Shown piece by piece: positions 16,219 through 25,244 of a stretch of 64,000 nt of DNA; within the stretch, counting starts at the first letter, position 1; every line of letters starts with the position of its first letter. The notes below the pieces were generated by a model. That model ran no database searches. It saw nothing but the letters and a program-made list of their open reading frames with translations, and was not told where the DNA came from. Source of the DNA: Cetobacterium somerae ATCC BAA-474 (GTDB taxonomy: Bacteria > Fusobacteriota > Fusobacteriia > Fusobacteriales > Fusobacteriaceae); assembly GCF_000479045.1 (NCBI RefSeq), contig NZ_KI518200.1, positions 62,001 through 126,000 of the forward strand, in the 5' to 3' direction. Made by a program: the position numbers and the translations under genes.

Positions 16219-18477
16219 CTACTCTTTTTTATCTTTTTCTAATTTCTTTATATTTTTACAATCAGGATATCCTGTACAAGCCAAGAATTTTCCCCATCTT
16301 CCTCTACCTATTTTAAATGGTCTTCCACATTTCTCACAATTTCCAGCATTTTTTAGAATCTCTTCCTCTTCTTTCTGAATTTTATCCATAATCCATTTCA
16401 GTTGAACTATTCCATCTTTTTCTTCAATTGAACCATTCATAAGAAGCTTTTTTACTTCTCCAGGTAAAGAAACTCTTTCGTTATCCTCTTTAAAGTTTTC
16501 ACTCTCTAAATAACTACCAAAACGTCCTAATTTTAGAAGTAATCTACTTCCATTACTTAAAAACACATCTGTTAATTTTCCTTGTTTAACTCTTAATTGC
16601 TCTTCTAATAACTCTTTTACTTTTATATTTCCATTTTTAATATCTTCTAATGGAATTTCAATCCCTTTTAAAGAGTATTTTTCCTTACAATTTTCATCTG
16701 TACAACATAAATATCTTCCAAATCTTCCATTTTTCATAATCATATTTCCAGATCCACAAGGGCATGGAACATCTGAAGTTATTATTCTACTCGATTCCTC
16801 TTCAACTTTAATTTTATAAAGCTCTAAATCTTTTGAAAGCTTTGAATAAAAATCTTTTAATATCTCAATCCAATCTCTCTCTCCCTCTTCAACTAAGTCT
16901 AAACCATCTTCTAAAGAAGCTGTAAATTTAACATCCATTATATCTTTAAAGTTTTTTTCTAATATCGTTTTTATTTCGTATCCTAATTCTGTTGGAATAA
17001 AACTTTTACCTTCAATTACAACATATTCTCTTTTCTTTAGAGTTTCAATTATTGACGCATACGTAGATGGTCTACCTATTCCATCAGCCTCTAATTTCTT
17101 AACTAAAGATGACTCTGTTAATCTAGAAGGAGCCTTTGTCCAATCCTCTTTTATGTGTAATTTATTCAGTTTTAAGAAATCACCCTCATTTATTGTTGGA
17201 AACTCTCCTAGTGGTAATTCCTCTTCATCCTTAAACACTTTATAATACCCATCAAATATTATTTTGTTTAAAGTTCCTCTAAATTGGTAATCTCCATTTT
17301 CTAAAATTATTTCAAATTGCTCATATTGCATTGGTGCTAATTGAGATATCATAAATCTTTCCCATATCAATTTATACAATTTATACTGATCTGGAGCTAA
17401 ATCTTTCTTTATTTTATCTGGCTCTAAATAGATATCTGTTGGTCTAACAGCTTCATGGGCATCTTGAATTTTTTCATCTTTTTTCTTCTTTACCCCTTCT
17501 TTACCTAAATACTCTTTTCCAAAAGTTTCAACTATATAACTTTTTGCCATTTCTTTAGCTTCATCAGATATTCTTGTCGAATCTGTTCTCATATAAGTTA
17601 TCAAACCTTTTTGATTTCCATCTATACTTATACCTTCATATAACCCTTGGGCTACAGACATAGTTTTTGAAGCTGAAAATCCTAAATATGATGATGATAA
17701 TTGCTGTAATGTACTTGTTTTCAATGGCAGTGGTGGATTTTTAGATTTTTTAGTTACTTTAGAGTTAATAACTGCATATTCTGAATTCAATGTTAACTGA
17801 ACATTTTTTACAATATCCTCATCTGTAACTCTTTCGAATCTTTTTCCTTCTATTTTATAGAGAGAAAGATTCATCTTATTTTCAAACTCACCTTTTATAT
17901 CCCAAAACTTTTCAGGAATAAACTTTTTTATTTTATCCTCTAAATCACATACTAATTTTAAAGCAACTGATTGAACTCTTCCAGCACTTGTATTTGAAGA
18001 TATTGACTTCCATAAAAGAGGACTTATCTCATATCCTACTAGTCTATCAAGTATTCTTCTTGCTTGTTGTGCATTAACTCTATCTATATCTACTTTTCTA
18101 GGATTTTTTATGGCTTCTCTTATTGCTCCATTTGTTATTTCGTTAAACTCTATTCTATTAGCTTCATTTTCATCTAATTTTAATGTTTGAGCTATATGCC
18201 ATGCAATAGCTTCTCCTTCTCTATCCGGGTCAGATGCCAAATATACTTTATCTGATTTTTTAGCAAGATCTTTTAAAGTTTTTATTACATCTCCCTTTCC
18301 TCTTATCGTTGAATAGCTAGGTTTGAAATCATCTTGCACATCCACTCCGATTTTACTTTTTGGCAAATCTCTTACATGTCCAAAGGAAGCTGTAACATGA
18401 AAATTATTCCCCAATATTTTTTCAATAGTCTTCGCTTTTGCAGGTGATTCCACTATTACTAAATTTTTTTTCGCCAC
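16219..18477 (-). CDS. topA: DNA topoisomerase I (type IA)
   Basis: 752 aa from GTG 18477, chosen because AGGGGTGA precedes it and because the predicted transcript begins only about six bases before the alternative ATG at 18510. The TOPRIM domain starts KNLVIVESPAKAKTIEKIL and contains YLASDPDREGEAIAWH. The active-site tyrosine lies in GLITYMRTDSTRIS near residue 305. The C-terminus has two four-Cys zinc ribbons (C-x-C-x19-C-x4-C and C-x2-C-x18-C-x4-C). It relaxes negative supercoils. It is downstream of dprA and upstream of trmFO. Confidence 0.96.
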   Translation of the reverse strand: MAKKNLVIVESPAKAKTIEKILGNNFHVTASFGHVRDLPKSKIGVDVQDDFKPSYSTIRGKGDVIKTLKDLAKKSDKVYLASDPDREGEAIAWHIAQTLKLDENEANRIEFNEITNGAIREAIKNPRKVDIDRVNAQQARRILDRLVGYEISPLLWKSISSNTSAGRVQSVALKLVCDLEDKIKKFIPEKFWDIKGEFENKMNLSLYKIEGKRFERVTDEDIVKNVQLTLNSEYAVINSKVTKKSKNPPLPLKTSTLQQLSSSYLGFSASKTMSVAQGLYEGISIDGNQKGLITYMRTDSTRISDEAKEMAKSYIVETFGKEYLGKEGVKKKKDEKIQDAHEAVRPTDIYLEPDKIKKDLAPDQYKLYKLIWERFMISQLAPMQYEQFEIILENGDYQFRGTLNKIIFDGYYKVFKDEEELPLGEFPTINEGDFLKLNKLHIKEDWTKAPSRLTESSLVKKLEADGIGRPSTYASIIETLKKREYVVIEGKSFIPTELGYEIKTILEKNFKDIMDVKFTASLEDGLDLVEEGERDWIEILKDFYSKLSKDLELYKIKVEEESSRIITSDVPCPCGSGNMIMKNGRFGRYLCCTDENCKEKYSLKGIEIPLEDIKNGNIKVKELLEEQLRVKQGKLTDVFLSNGSRLLLKLGRFGSYLESENFKEDNERVSLPGEVKKLLMNGSIEEKDGIVQLKWIMDKIQKEEEEILKNAGNCEKCGRPFKIGRGRWGKFLACTGYPDCKNIKKLEKDKKE

Positions 18478-18522
18478 TATTTTCACCCCTAATTTTTTCT
18501 CTATATACATTATTCGCTCTTA

Positions 18523-18551
18523 ATTATATTAGAAATTAATAAAAAAATCAA
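18523..18551 (-). promoter_or_regulatory. Sigma70-type promoter of topA
   Basis: TTGATT (18551-18546), a 17-base spacer and a perfect TATAAT (18528-18523) lie in the gap between dprA and topA, about 40 bases before the GTG start of topA. Confidence 0.6.
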
Positions 18552-18573
18552 CCAAGGGTACCAAGTTTCCCAT

Positions 18574-19638
18574 TTATAAACGTCTTCTGTAGTGTCCTGC
18601 TGGTAAGCTTTGAATATAACCCTCTATTTCTAACTCCATTAAATTACTCAATAATTCACTTGTTTCACAAGAAACTTCTTTTCTTATTTCTTCTAAATGC
18701 ATTTTCGTTTTTAATACACTATATATTTTTAGTTTTATCCCAATTAATTTATTTAATTTTTTTCCATCTTCACTTATTTTTAACCAGCTGTACTCATTTA
18801 ATATATCTTCACCAGATACTATCAATTTAGCTTGAGACAGCTTTATTAATTCATTACATCCTTGGGATAGTGGATATGTCACATCTCCAGGAAAAGCAAA
18901 AACATCTCTTCCTTCTTCTAAAGATATACTCGCAGTTATTAAACTTCCTCCTTTTGAAGAACTTTCAACTACTACAGTTCCTTTAGATAAGCCAGCTATT
19001 ATTCTATTTCTTATTGGAAAATTTTTAGGTGTTGGCCTCATTCCTATTGGAAATTCTGATATTACTAATCCTTTTCGTTCTATTTCATCTCTTAATTTGA
19101 TATTTGTTCTTGGATAAAATATATCTATTCCACATCCTAAAACAGCAATAGTATTACCTTTATACTTTAATACTTCCTTATGAACTATTGAATCTATTCC
19201 TAAAGCTAATCCGCTTACAATAACTACTTCTCCATCAACTAAATCTTTAACTGCTCTTTCACAACAAAGTTCTCCATATTTTGTTGATCTTCTTGTACCT
19301 ACTATAGAAATCATTTTATTTTTACTTAAAAGTTCTATGTTTCCTTTATAAAAAAGAAAAAGTGGAGGTTTTGCTATATTTTTCAAACTATCAGGATATC
19401 TATAATCGTTAATACTAATTAAGCCTATCCTATTTCGTTCTAAATAATCCATAACCTCCAAATATTTTTCACAGTATTTTGAATTTTCTATCAATCTGGT
19501 ATCGTCTGTGGTTAAATTCAACATATTTGTAAGTTTATCTAAATCAGCAAAAATATCTTTATATCGTTTATTACATCCCATTAAAGCTCTAATCTTACTA
19601 TTTTTTAAACCCATTAATTTTAATCGATACCACTCCAT
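18574..19638 (-). CDS. dprA: DNA-processing protein DprA (Smf)
   Basis: 354 aa. The Rossmann-like core is clear: ISIVGTRRSTKYGE near residue 111, VSGLALGIDSIVHKEVL near 143, AVLGCGIDIFYPRTN near 167, and FPIRNRIIAGLS near 205. The N-terminus has SAM-like helices, and the last 60 residues form a winged-helix-like DML1 domain. DprA loads RecA onto incoming single-stranded DNA during transformation, so the gene hints at some competence, but many non-transformable bacteria keep it. It lies 12 bases after the TPR gene and ahead of topA. Confidence 0.94.
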   Translation of the reverse strand: MEWYRLKLMGLKNSKIRALMGCNKRYKDIFADLDKLTNMLNLTTDDTRLIENSKYCEKYLEVMDYLERNRIGLISINDYRYPDSLKNIAKPPLFLFYKGNIELLSKNKMISIVGTRRSTKYGELCCERAVKDLVDGEVVIVSGLALGIDSIVHKEVLKYKGNTIAVLGCGIDIFYPRTNIKLRDEIERKGLVISEFPIGMRPTPKNFPIRNRIIAGLSKGTVVVESSSKGGSLITASISLEEGRDVFAFPGDVTYPLSQGCNELIKLSQAKLIVSGEDILNEYSWLKISEDGKKLNKLIGIKLKIYSVLKTKMHLEEIRKEVSCETSELLSNLMELEIEGYIQSLPAGHYRRRL

Positions 19639-19650
19639 CTGTCACCTCTT

Positions 19651-20271
19651 TTATCTAGAATATGTAGACGTTAACATATTACTTATCTCTCTTGACTGTG
19701 GATATAATCTTCTTCCTTCTTGTAAAACCTCTCTTGCTCTATCAATTTTCTTTTCAGCCAAGTAAATATCTCCTAAAGCTAAAAATCCTTCTACACTAGG
19801 CGCATAGTTCATATATATTTGAATATCATCTATCGCTTTATTGTACCTCCCTAAATTTCTGTACGCTAATCCTCTTCCTAAATAAGCTTCTTTCATACTA
19901 GGCTCAATACTAATTGCAACGCTATAAAAATCAATCGCTTTATTGTAATCTCCAATAAATCTATAACTTGTTGCTGCTCCAAATAAATTTCTAGAGCTAT
20001 CTATATTGCTACTAAAAATTTGAGCTGCTCTTTCATATTTTCTATTTCTAAAATATTGATCTCCTAAATAGAAAACCTGATTTTCATCTCCACTTATAGA
20101 GTTTATATAACTTTTAAAATATTTTTCATACTCTTTTAAAAGAACTGCCGCTTTATCTCTATCATCCTCTCTCGCTATTTGGCTTTCTAGACTTTGAATA
20201 TATGGTGGTCTTTGATCACCTAAAGCTATTAAACTAAGAAAAAGAAATAATATTCCTATTAATTTTTTCAT
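19651..20271 (-). CDS. Secreted or periplasmic tetratricopeptide-repeat protein
   Basis: 206 aa. It has a signal peptide (MKKLIGILFLFLSLIALG, cleavage probably after residue 18, no lipobox Cys) and then at least four TPR-like helix pairs from about residue 65: YLGDQYFRNRKYERAAQIF, ATSYRFIGDYNKAIDFYSVA, GRGLAYRNLGRYNKAIDDI and ALGDIYLAEKKIDRAREVL. TPR proteins scaffold complexes, for example in outer-membrane assembly. The partner is unknown. It begins one base from the xseA stop and is cotranscribed with DNA-metabolism genes. Confidence 0.75.
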   Translation of the reverse strand: MKKLIGILFLFLSLIALGDQRPPYIQSLESQIAREDDRDKAAVLLKEYEKYFKSYINSISGDENQVFYLGDQYFRNRKYERAAQIFSSNIDSSRNLFGAATSYRFIGDYNKAIDFYSVAISIEPSMKEAYLGRGLAYRNLGRYNKAIDDIQIYMNYAPSVEGFLALGDIYLAEKKIDRAREVLQEGRRLYPQSREISNMLTSTYSR

Positions 20272-20272
20272 T

Positions 20273-21472
20273 TTAAATAATCTCCTCTATTCTACTAATT
20301 ATTTTTCCATTTTTTATAGTTGTCTCAATTGAATCTCCAAGTTTTACTTGAGAACTTTCTTTTATTACCTTATCGCCTATTTTAGTTATACTGTAACCCC
20401 TTTTTAAAACATTTAAAGGATTTAAAGCAATTATTTTTTCTGTACACACTTCTAACTCGTGACTTTTATTTCTAAATATTTTTTTCATAATATCTTCGAT
20501 TTTCTCTTCTTTTGATACTAACATTTGATTTTTTTCCTCTATAGCCTTTATAAAATTCTTTAGTACATAACTACTTTGTAGCTGTTTTATCTCATCTTTT
20601 TTCTTTTTTATTACTCTATTGATACTATCTTTTACTCTTTTTTCTTTTTCTAACAATTGTTTTTCTATCTCTTTTTTTACAGGAATAGATATTTCTATTG
20701 CTTGAGTTGGAGTCGCTGCTCTAACGTCTGCTACTAAATCAGATAATAAATTATCTATCTCATGACCTACAGCTGATATTATTGGTTTTTCACTTTGAAA
20801 AAATGCTCTTGCTACTTCTTCCTCATTAAAAGCCCACAAGTCTTCAACACTTCCTCCACCTCTACCTGCAATAATTAAATCTATTTCCGGTATTTTATTT
20901 AATGTTTCAATACCCTTTACAATCTCCTCTTTAGCTCCTACACCTTGAACTTTAGCTGAATAAATATAAATATCTATATTTTCAAATCTTTTTCTTGTTG
21001 TATTTACTATATCATGAAATGCTGCTCCTGTATACGCTGTTACAATTCCTATTGCCTTTGGATATTTAGGTAAAACTTTTTTAAATAATGGTGAAAATAA
21101 CCCTTCCCTCTCTAAATCCTTCTTTAACTTTTCTAACTTTGCAAACATCTCACCAAGCTTATCTTCTTTTTGTACATGTCTAACCAGTACCTGAAAATCT
21201 CCTCTAGCTTCATAGAAGCCAACATCTCCAAATATCTTTACAGAATCTCCCTCTTTTAAATCTTCAGCTATTCTTTTAAATTTATAATTAAATGCTGCAC
21301 ATTTTATCTGACTCTGTTTATCTTTTAAAGTAAAATATAAATGACCACTTTTATAGTATGTTACTCCTGAAAGCTCTCCCTTTAAAAAAAATTCTTGAAA
21401 GTTTGGGTTTTCATCTATATATCCTTTTACCATTTTATTAAACTCTGTTACACTATAAATTTTCTCTTCCAT
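20273..21472 (-). CDS. xseA: Exodeoxyribonuclease VII large subunit
   Basis: 399 aa. The N-terminal OB-fold (FLKGELSGVTYYKSGHLYFTLKD, residues 24-46) is followed by the catalytic domain with PKAIGIVTAYTGAAFHDI near 138, LIIAGRGGGSVEDLWAFNEE near 200 and PIISAVGHEIDNLLSDLVADVRAATPTQA near 230, then a long coiled-coil (about 270-360). The ExoVII complex degrades single-stranded DNA in both directions. The small subunit gene xseB is not beside it in this window; it may be elsewhere. It lies 9 bases after uvrB. Confidence 0.95.
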   Translation of the reverse strand: MEEKIYSVTEFNKMVKGYIDENPNFQEFFLKGELSGVTYYKSGHLYFTLKDKQSQIKCAAFNYKFKRIAEDLKEGDSVKIFGDVGFYEARGDFQVLVRHVQKEDKLGEMFAKLEKLKKDLEREGLFSPLFKKVLPKYPKAIGIVTAYTGAAFHDIVNTTRKRFENIDIYIYSAKVQGVGAKEEIVKGIETLNKIPEIDLIIAGRGGGSVEDLWAFNEEEVARAFFQSEKPIISAVGHEIDNLLSDLVADVRAATPTQAIEISIPVKKEIEKQLLEKEKRVKDSINRVIKKKKDEIKQLQSSYVLKNFIKAIEEKNQMLVSKEEKIEDIMKKIFRNKSHELEVCTEKIIALNPLNVLKRGYSITKIGDKVIKESSQVKLGDSIETTIKNGKIISRIEEII

Positions 21473-21481
21473 AGTTCACCC

Positions 21482-23452
21482 CTACATCTCTAATAACATC
21501 AATTTTAATTTGTTCATCTCATCTCTTTTCTCTATAGCTTTTTCAAAGTTCAATTCTTCAGATAATACTTTTATTTCCTTAACTAATTTTTTTATCTCCT
21601 TTTCTATATCCTCTTTACTTGTGAAATGCTTAGTTTCAACTATCTTCTCCTCTTCAGCTTCCCAATTAAATAACGATTCTGAAACTTCTCTAAAAATTGT
21701 CTTAGGCTCTATATTGTTTAATAAATTATATTCCCCTTGTTTTCTTCTTCTTCTTTTAGTTTCTTCGATAGCATATTTCATAGAATCAGTCATAACGTCA
21801 CCATACAATATTACTCTTCCATCAACATTTCTAGCTGCTCTTCCTATTGTCTGAACTAATGATCTTTTACTTCTTAAAAAACCTTCTTTATCAGCTTCTA
21901 AAATAGCAACTAATGATACTTCCGGTATATCAAGCCCCTCTCTCAATAAATTTATTCCAATTAAAACGTCAAATTCACCTTTTCTTAATCCTCTAATAAT
22001 CTCAATTCTTTCTAAAGTATCTATATCTGAATGCATATACTTTACTTTAACACCTAAAGTTATATAATACTCTGTTAATTCTTCAGCCATCTTTTTGGTT
22101 AAAGTAGTTATTAGAACTCTTTCCTTTTTTAAAGCATTTTTTCTAATCTCATCTAAAAGATCATCTACTTGATTTTTAGTTTCTCTAACTTCTATAATTG
22201 GATCTAAAATTCCTGTCGGTCTAATTAGCTGTTCAGCTATATGTCCATTAGATTTTTCTATCTCAAAATCTCCTGGAGTAGCTGAAACAAAAATTGTTTG
22301 ACCACAATTTTCTCTGAACTCTTCAAATGTCAAAGGTCTATTATCTAGGGCTGATTTTAATCTAAATCCATTTTCAACTAAAGCTGTCTTTCTTGCTCTA
22401 TCACCATTATACATCCCTCTTATTTGGGGAACACCAATATGAGATTCATCTATATAAACAATAAAATCTTTAGGAAAATAATCCATTAATGTATCTGGTT
22501 TGTCTCCAGGGTTTTTATGTGTTAAGTATCTTGAATAATTTTCAATTCCTTTACAGTAACCAACTTCTCTTATCATTTCTAGATCATAGTCTGTTCTTTG
22601 CTTTAATCTTTGAGCTTCTAAAAGTTTTCCTTTTTCTTCAAACTCTTTTACTTCTTTTTTTAAATCTTTTCTTATCTCCTCTATAATTCTTTCTTGTTCC
22701 CCCTCTTCTGTTACATAATGAGTAGCAGGAGAAATTGCAACTCTTTCTAAATTTCTTTTTATCTTTTGACCTGTCAATGTATTTATTTCAGAAATCTCCT
22801 CAATTTCATCTCCCCAAAACTCTATTCTATAACCATTTTCCATATAAGATGGATATATATCTACTACATCTCCTTTTACCCTAAACTTACCTCTTTCAAA
22901 AGCGATATCATTTCTTTCATATCGTAGTTCTATCAACTTTGATATCAACTTTTTTCTACTATAACCTGTTTTTTTATCAATTGCTATAGTTAAATTTTTA
23001 TAAGTCTCTGGTGATCCAAGTCCATAAATTGCAGATACCGAAGCTACGATTATAACATCTTTTCTATTTATTAAAGCAGCCGTTGCCGCATTTCTAAATT
23101 TATCTATTTCATCATTTATAGACGAATCTTTCTCTATGTAAGTATCTGTTGTTGCTATATAGGCTTCTGGTTGATAGTAATCATAATATGAAACAAAATA
23201 TTCTACTGCATTTTCTGGAAAAAAACTTCTATACTCTGCAAATAACTGTGCTGCCAATGTTTTATTCGGAGCTAATATCAATGCTGGTCTACCACTTTCT
23301 TTTATTATATTAGCTATTGTAAATGTCTTTCCTGAACCAGTTACCCCTAGTAATGTTTGATCTTTTACACCTTCATCTAATCCTTTAATTAATTTTTTAA
23401 TTGCTTCTGGTTGATCTCCTGTTGGACTATATTTTGAATTTAATTTAAACAT
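21482..23452 (-). CDS. uvrB: UvrABC excision repair helicase subunit UvrB
   Basis: 656 aa. Walker A LLGVTGSGKTFTIAN near residue 38, the beta-hairpin region YYDYYQPEAYIA near 92, Walker B IVYIDESHIG near 335, helicase motifs VSATPGD, GINLLREGLDIPEVSLVAILEADKEGFLRS and QTIGRAARN, and a C-terminal UVR domain that binds UvrC. It handles damage verification in nucleotide excision repair. The gene follows a hairpin behind trmN6 and leads into xseA. Confidence 0.97.
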   Translation of the reverse strand: MFKLNSKYSPTGDQPEAIKKLIKGLDEGVKDQTLLGVTGSGKTFTIANIIKESGRPALILAPNKTLAAQLFAEYRSFFPENAVEYFVSYYDYYQPEAYIATTDTYIEKDSSINDEIDKFRNAATAALINRKDVIIVASVSAIYGLGSPETYKNLTIAIDKKTGYSRKKLISKLIELRYERNDIAFERGKFRVKGDVVDIYPSYMENGYRIEFWGDEIEEISEINTLTGQKIKRNLERVAISPATHYVTEEGEQERIIEEIRKDLKKEVKEFEEKGKLLEAQRLKQRTDYDLEMIREVGYCKGIENYSRYLTHKNPGDKPDTLMDYFPKDFIVYIDESHIGVPQIRGMYNGDRARKTALVENGFRLKSALDNRPLTFEEFRENCGQTIFVSATPGDFEIEKSNGHIAEQLIRPTGILDPIIEVRETKNQVDDLLDEIRKNALKKERVLITTLTKKMAEELTEYYITLGVKVKYMHSDIDTLERIEIIRGLRKGEFDVLIGINLLREGLDIPEVSLVAILEADKEGFLRSKRSLVQTIGRAARNVDGRVILYGDVMTDSMKYAIEETKRRRRKQGEYNLLNNIEPKTIFREVSESLFNWEAEEEKIVETKHFTSKEDIEKEIKKLVKEIKVLSEELNFEKAIEKRDEMNKLKLMLLEM

Positions 23453-23475
23453 CTTTGTGACACCTCCATTAAAAT

Positions 23476-23498
23476 AGGGAGAGGTAACTCCTCTCCCT
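23476..23498 (-). terminator. Hairpin between trmN6 and uvrB, possible partial terminator
   Basis: AGGGAGAGG (23476-23484) and CCTCTCCCT (23490-23498) form a perfect GC-rich 9-bp stem with a 5-base loop. The minus-strand tail is ATTTTAAT, modest for a terminator. It may insulate uvrB from the ricT-trmN6 pair. Confidence 0.5.
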
Positions 23499-23508
23499 TA
23501 AAGTATCT

Positions 23509-24183
23509 CTAGTTATCGTTTAAAAAAATTGGAGTTTCAATTTTTAATATGTTTTTTCTCCCTTTGCTAGCTTCAATTAAAACAATACTTGAATCTTTAT
23601 CTTTTGAATAATGAACAAATTTAACTCTTTTAACTGAAAATCCATTTTTTATAAGCTCTTCTGAAATTTCTAAAAATCTATAGCTTTTATGTACCATGAA
23701 AAGCTCACCTCTTGGTTTTAGTAACCTTTTAGCGTTTGCTATAAACTCTTTCAAGTTAAGCTTTATTTCATGTCTTGCTATACTTTTTATATCTTTGTCA
23801 TTAATTTCTTTTCCATCCAAAACCATATATGGTGGATTTGAAATTATATAATCATATGTATTTCCTTCTTGGATATTTTTTATATCCATATTAACAACTT
23901 CTATTCTATCCTCTAATCCATTTCTTTTAACATTTCTAATTGCTAAATCTGCAATCTCTTTTTGAATCTCTACCGCTTTTATTTTAGATATTTTATCTTT
24001 AGCACATAACAATATTGGAATTATACCATTCCCTGTTCCAATTTCTAATATTTTAGAATTTTTCTTTCCATTGAAAAAATTAGCTAATAAAACCGCATCA
24101 GTTCCAAATCTAAATCCTTCTTTTTTTTGAATTAAAGTGTACCCTTCACAAATATTAGCTATATCTTCATTTTCAAAAATCAT
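23509..24183 (-). CDS. tRNA1(Val) (adenine37-N6)-methyltransferase family protein (YabB/TrmN6-like)
   Basis: 224 aa. Class I SAM-dependent fold: ILEIGTGNGIIPILL near residue 44, AVEIQKEIADLA near 70, and the N6-adenine catalytic motif S-N-P-P-Y near 114. RFGTDAVLLANF before motif I and RHEIKLNLKEFI after the catalytic motif are the TrmN6/YabB signatures. It follows ricT by 9 bases, matching the Bacillus yaaT-yabA-yabB neighbourhood (yabA is absent here). A second family member lies at 62141-62896. Confidence 0.85.
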   Translation of the reverse strand: MIFENEDIANICEGYTLIQKKEGFRFGTDAVLLANFFNGKKNSKILEIGTGNGIIPILLCAKDKISKIKAVEIQKEIADLAIRNVKRNGLEDRIEVVNMDIKNIQEGNTYDYIISNPPYMVLDGKEINDKDIKSIARHEIKLNLKEFIANAKRLLKPRGELFMVHKSYRFLEISEELIKNGFSVKRVKFVHYSKDKDSSIVLIEASKGRKNILKIETPIFLNDN

Positions 24184-24192
24184 TTTCTTTTA

Positions 24193-25176
24193 TTACTCCT
24201 TTTCTAAAACCTTATGCTGCAGCTCTTCTGTTGATAAAACATTCTGTAATTTTTTTGCTTCTTTTTTATTAAATTTTATCTCATCAATAAGAACCTTCAT
24301 AATTCCTTTTCCTTCAACATCTACATATAAAAATCCATTTAATGGACTTATACTTGTTACTTTTCCCTCTCCTTTTTGAGTTTTAACAAACTGATTTACA
24401 GCAGGATAAACTCTTAAAGCCTCTTCATATTGCTTATATTCATAATTTATACAGCAAAGTAACCTTCCACATACACCTGATATTTTAGTAGGATTTATTA
24501 CTAGCCCCTGATCTCTAGCCATTTTTATTGATACTGAATCAAATTTATTTATAAATGTTCTACAACATAACTCTTTTCCACACACACCAATATTTCCAAG
24601 TATTCTTGCTTCATCTCTAACACCAATCTGTCTTAACTCTATTCTTAGTTTAAATATATTTGCAAGATCTTTTACTAAATCTCTAAAGTCAATTCTTCCC
24701 TCTGCTGTGAAATAAAATATTAACTTTGTTTTGTCAAATGTATATTCTGTCTCTATTAATTTCATAGGTAACTTATGATGATTAATTCTTTCTTTACAAA
24801 CTTTAAACGCTTCTCTAGCTTCTTGACGAAGAACTTCATACTTTTGAATCTCTTCTTCACTAGCTTTTTTTATTACAGGTTTAAGTGGTAATACTAACAC
24901 TCTTTCAGGAAGTTGCATTGGCCCACCATAAACAACACCAATCTCCTTACCTCTAATAGTATCTACTATTACTTTATCTCCTTTTTTATACTCTACTTCA
25001 TCTACTATTTCAAAGCTATATCTTTTTTTTGTTGTTTCAAACATTACTCCTAATATATTATATAACTTATTAGGATTTGATACTACTTCCTCTTGAGTTT
25101 CCTCTTTTATATTCTCATTCTCTTTTATTGCTTTTTCATCTATATTTTTATCTATATCTAAATTTCCTTGTGTCAT
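24193..25176 (-). CDS. ricT: PSP1-domain protein, RicT (YaaT) family
   Basis: 327 aa. An acidic N-terminal extension of about 30 residues precedes the PSP1 domain. The core GVRDEARILGNIGVCGKELCC and SGVCGRLLCCINYEY carries two C-G-x3-C-C motifs, which in the Bacillus RicAFT (Y) complex take part in Fe-S cluster binding. RicT promotes RNase Y processing in Bacillus. A homologue in a non-sporulating diderm argues for the RNA-processing role and not the sporulation one. The start at 25176 follows GCGGGAGGACAG. It is first of the ricT-trmN6 pair. Partners RicA and RicF are not in the window. Confidence 0.85.
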   Translation of the reverse strand: MTQGNLDIDKNIDEKAIKENENIKEETQEEVVSNPNKLYNILGVMFETTKKRYSFEIVDEVEYKKGDKVIVDTIRGKEIGVVYGGPMQLPERVLVLPLKPVIKKASEEEIQKYEVLRQEAREAFKVCKERINHHKLPMKLIETEYTFDKTKLIFYFTAEGRIDFRDLVKDLANIFKLRIELRQIGVRDEARILGNIGVCGKELCCRTFINKFDSVSIKMARDQGLVINPTKISGVCGRLLCCINYEYKQYEEALRVYPAVNQFVKTQKGEGKVTSISPLNGFLYVDVEGKGIMKVLIDEIKFNKKEAKKLQNVLSTEELQHKVLEKE

Positions 25177-25244
25177 CTGTCCTCCCGCGAAAATCTTAAC
25201 ATTCTATAATATAAAGTATATCATATTTTTTATCTTTTAAGAAT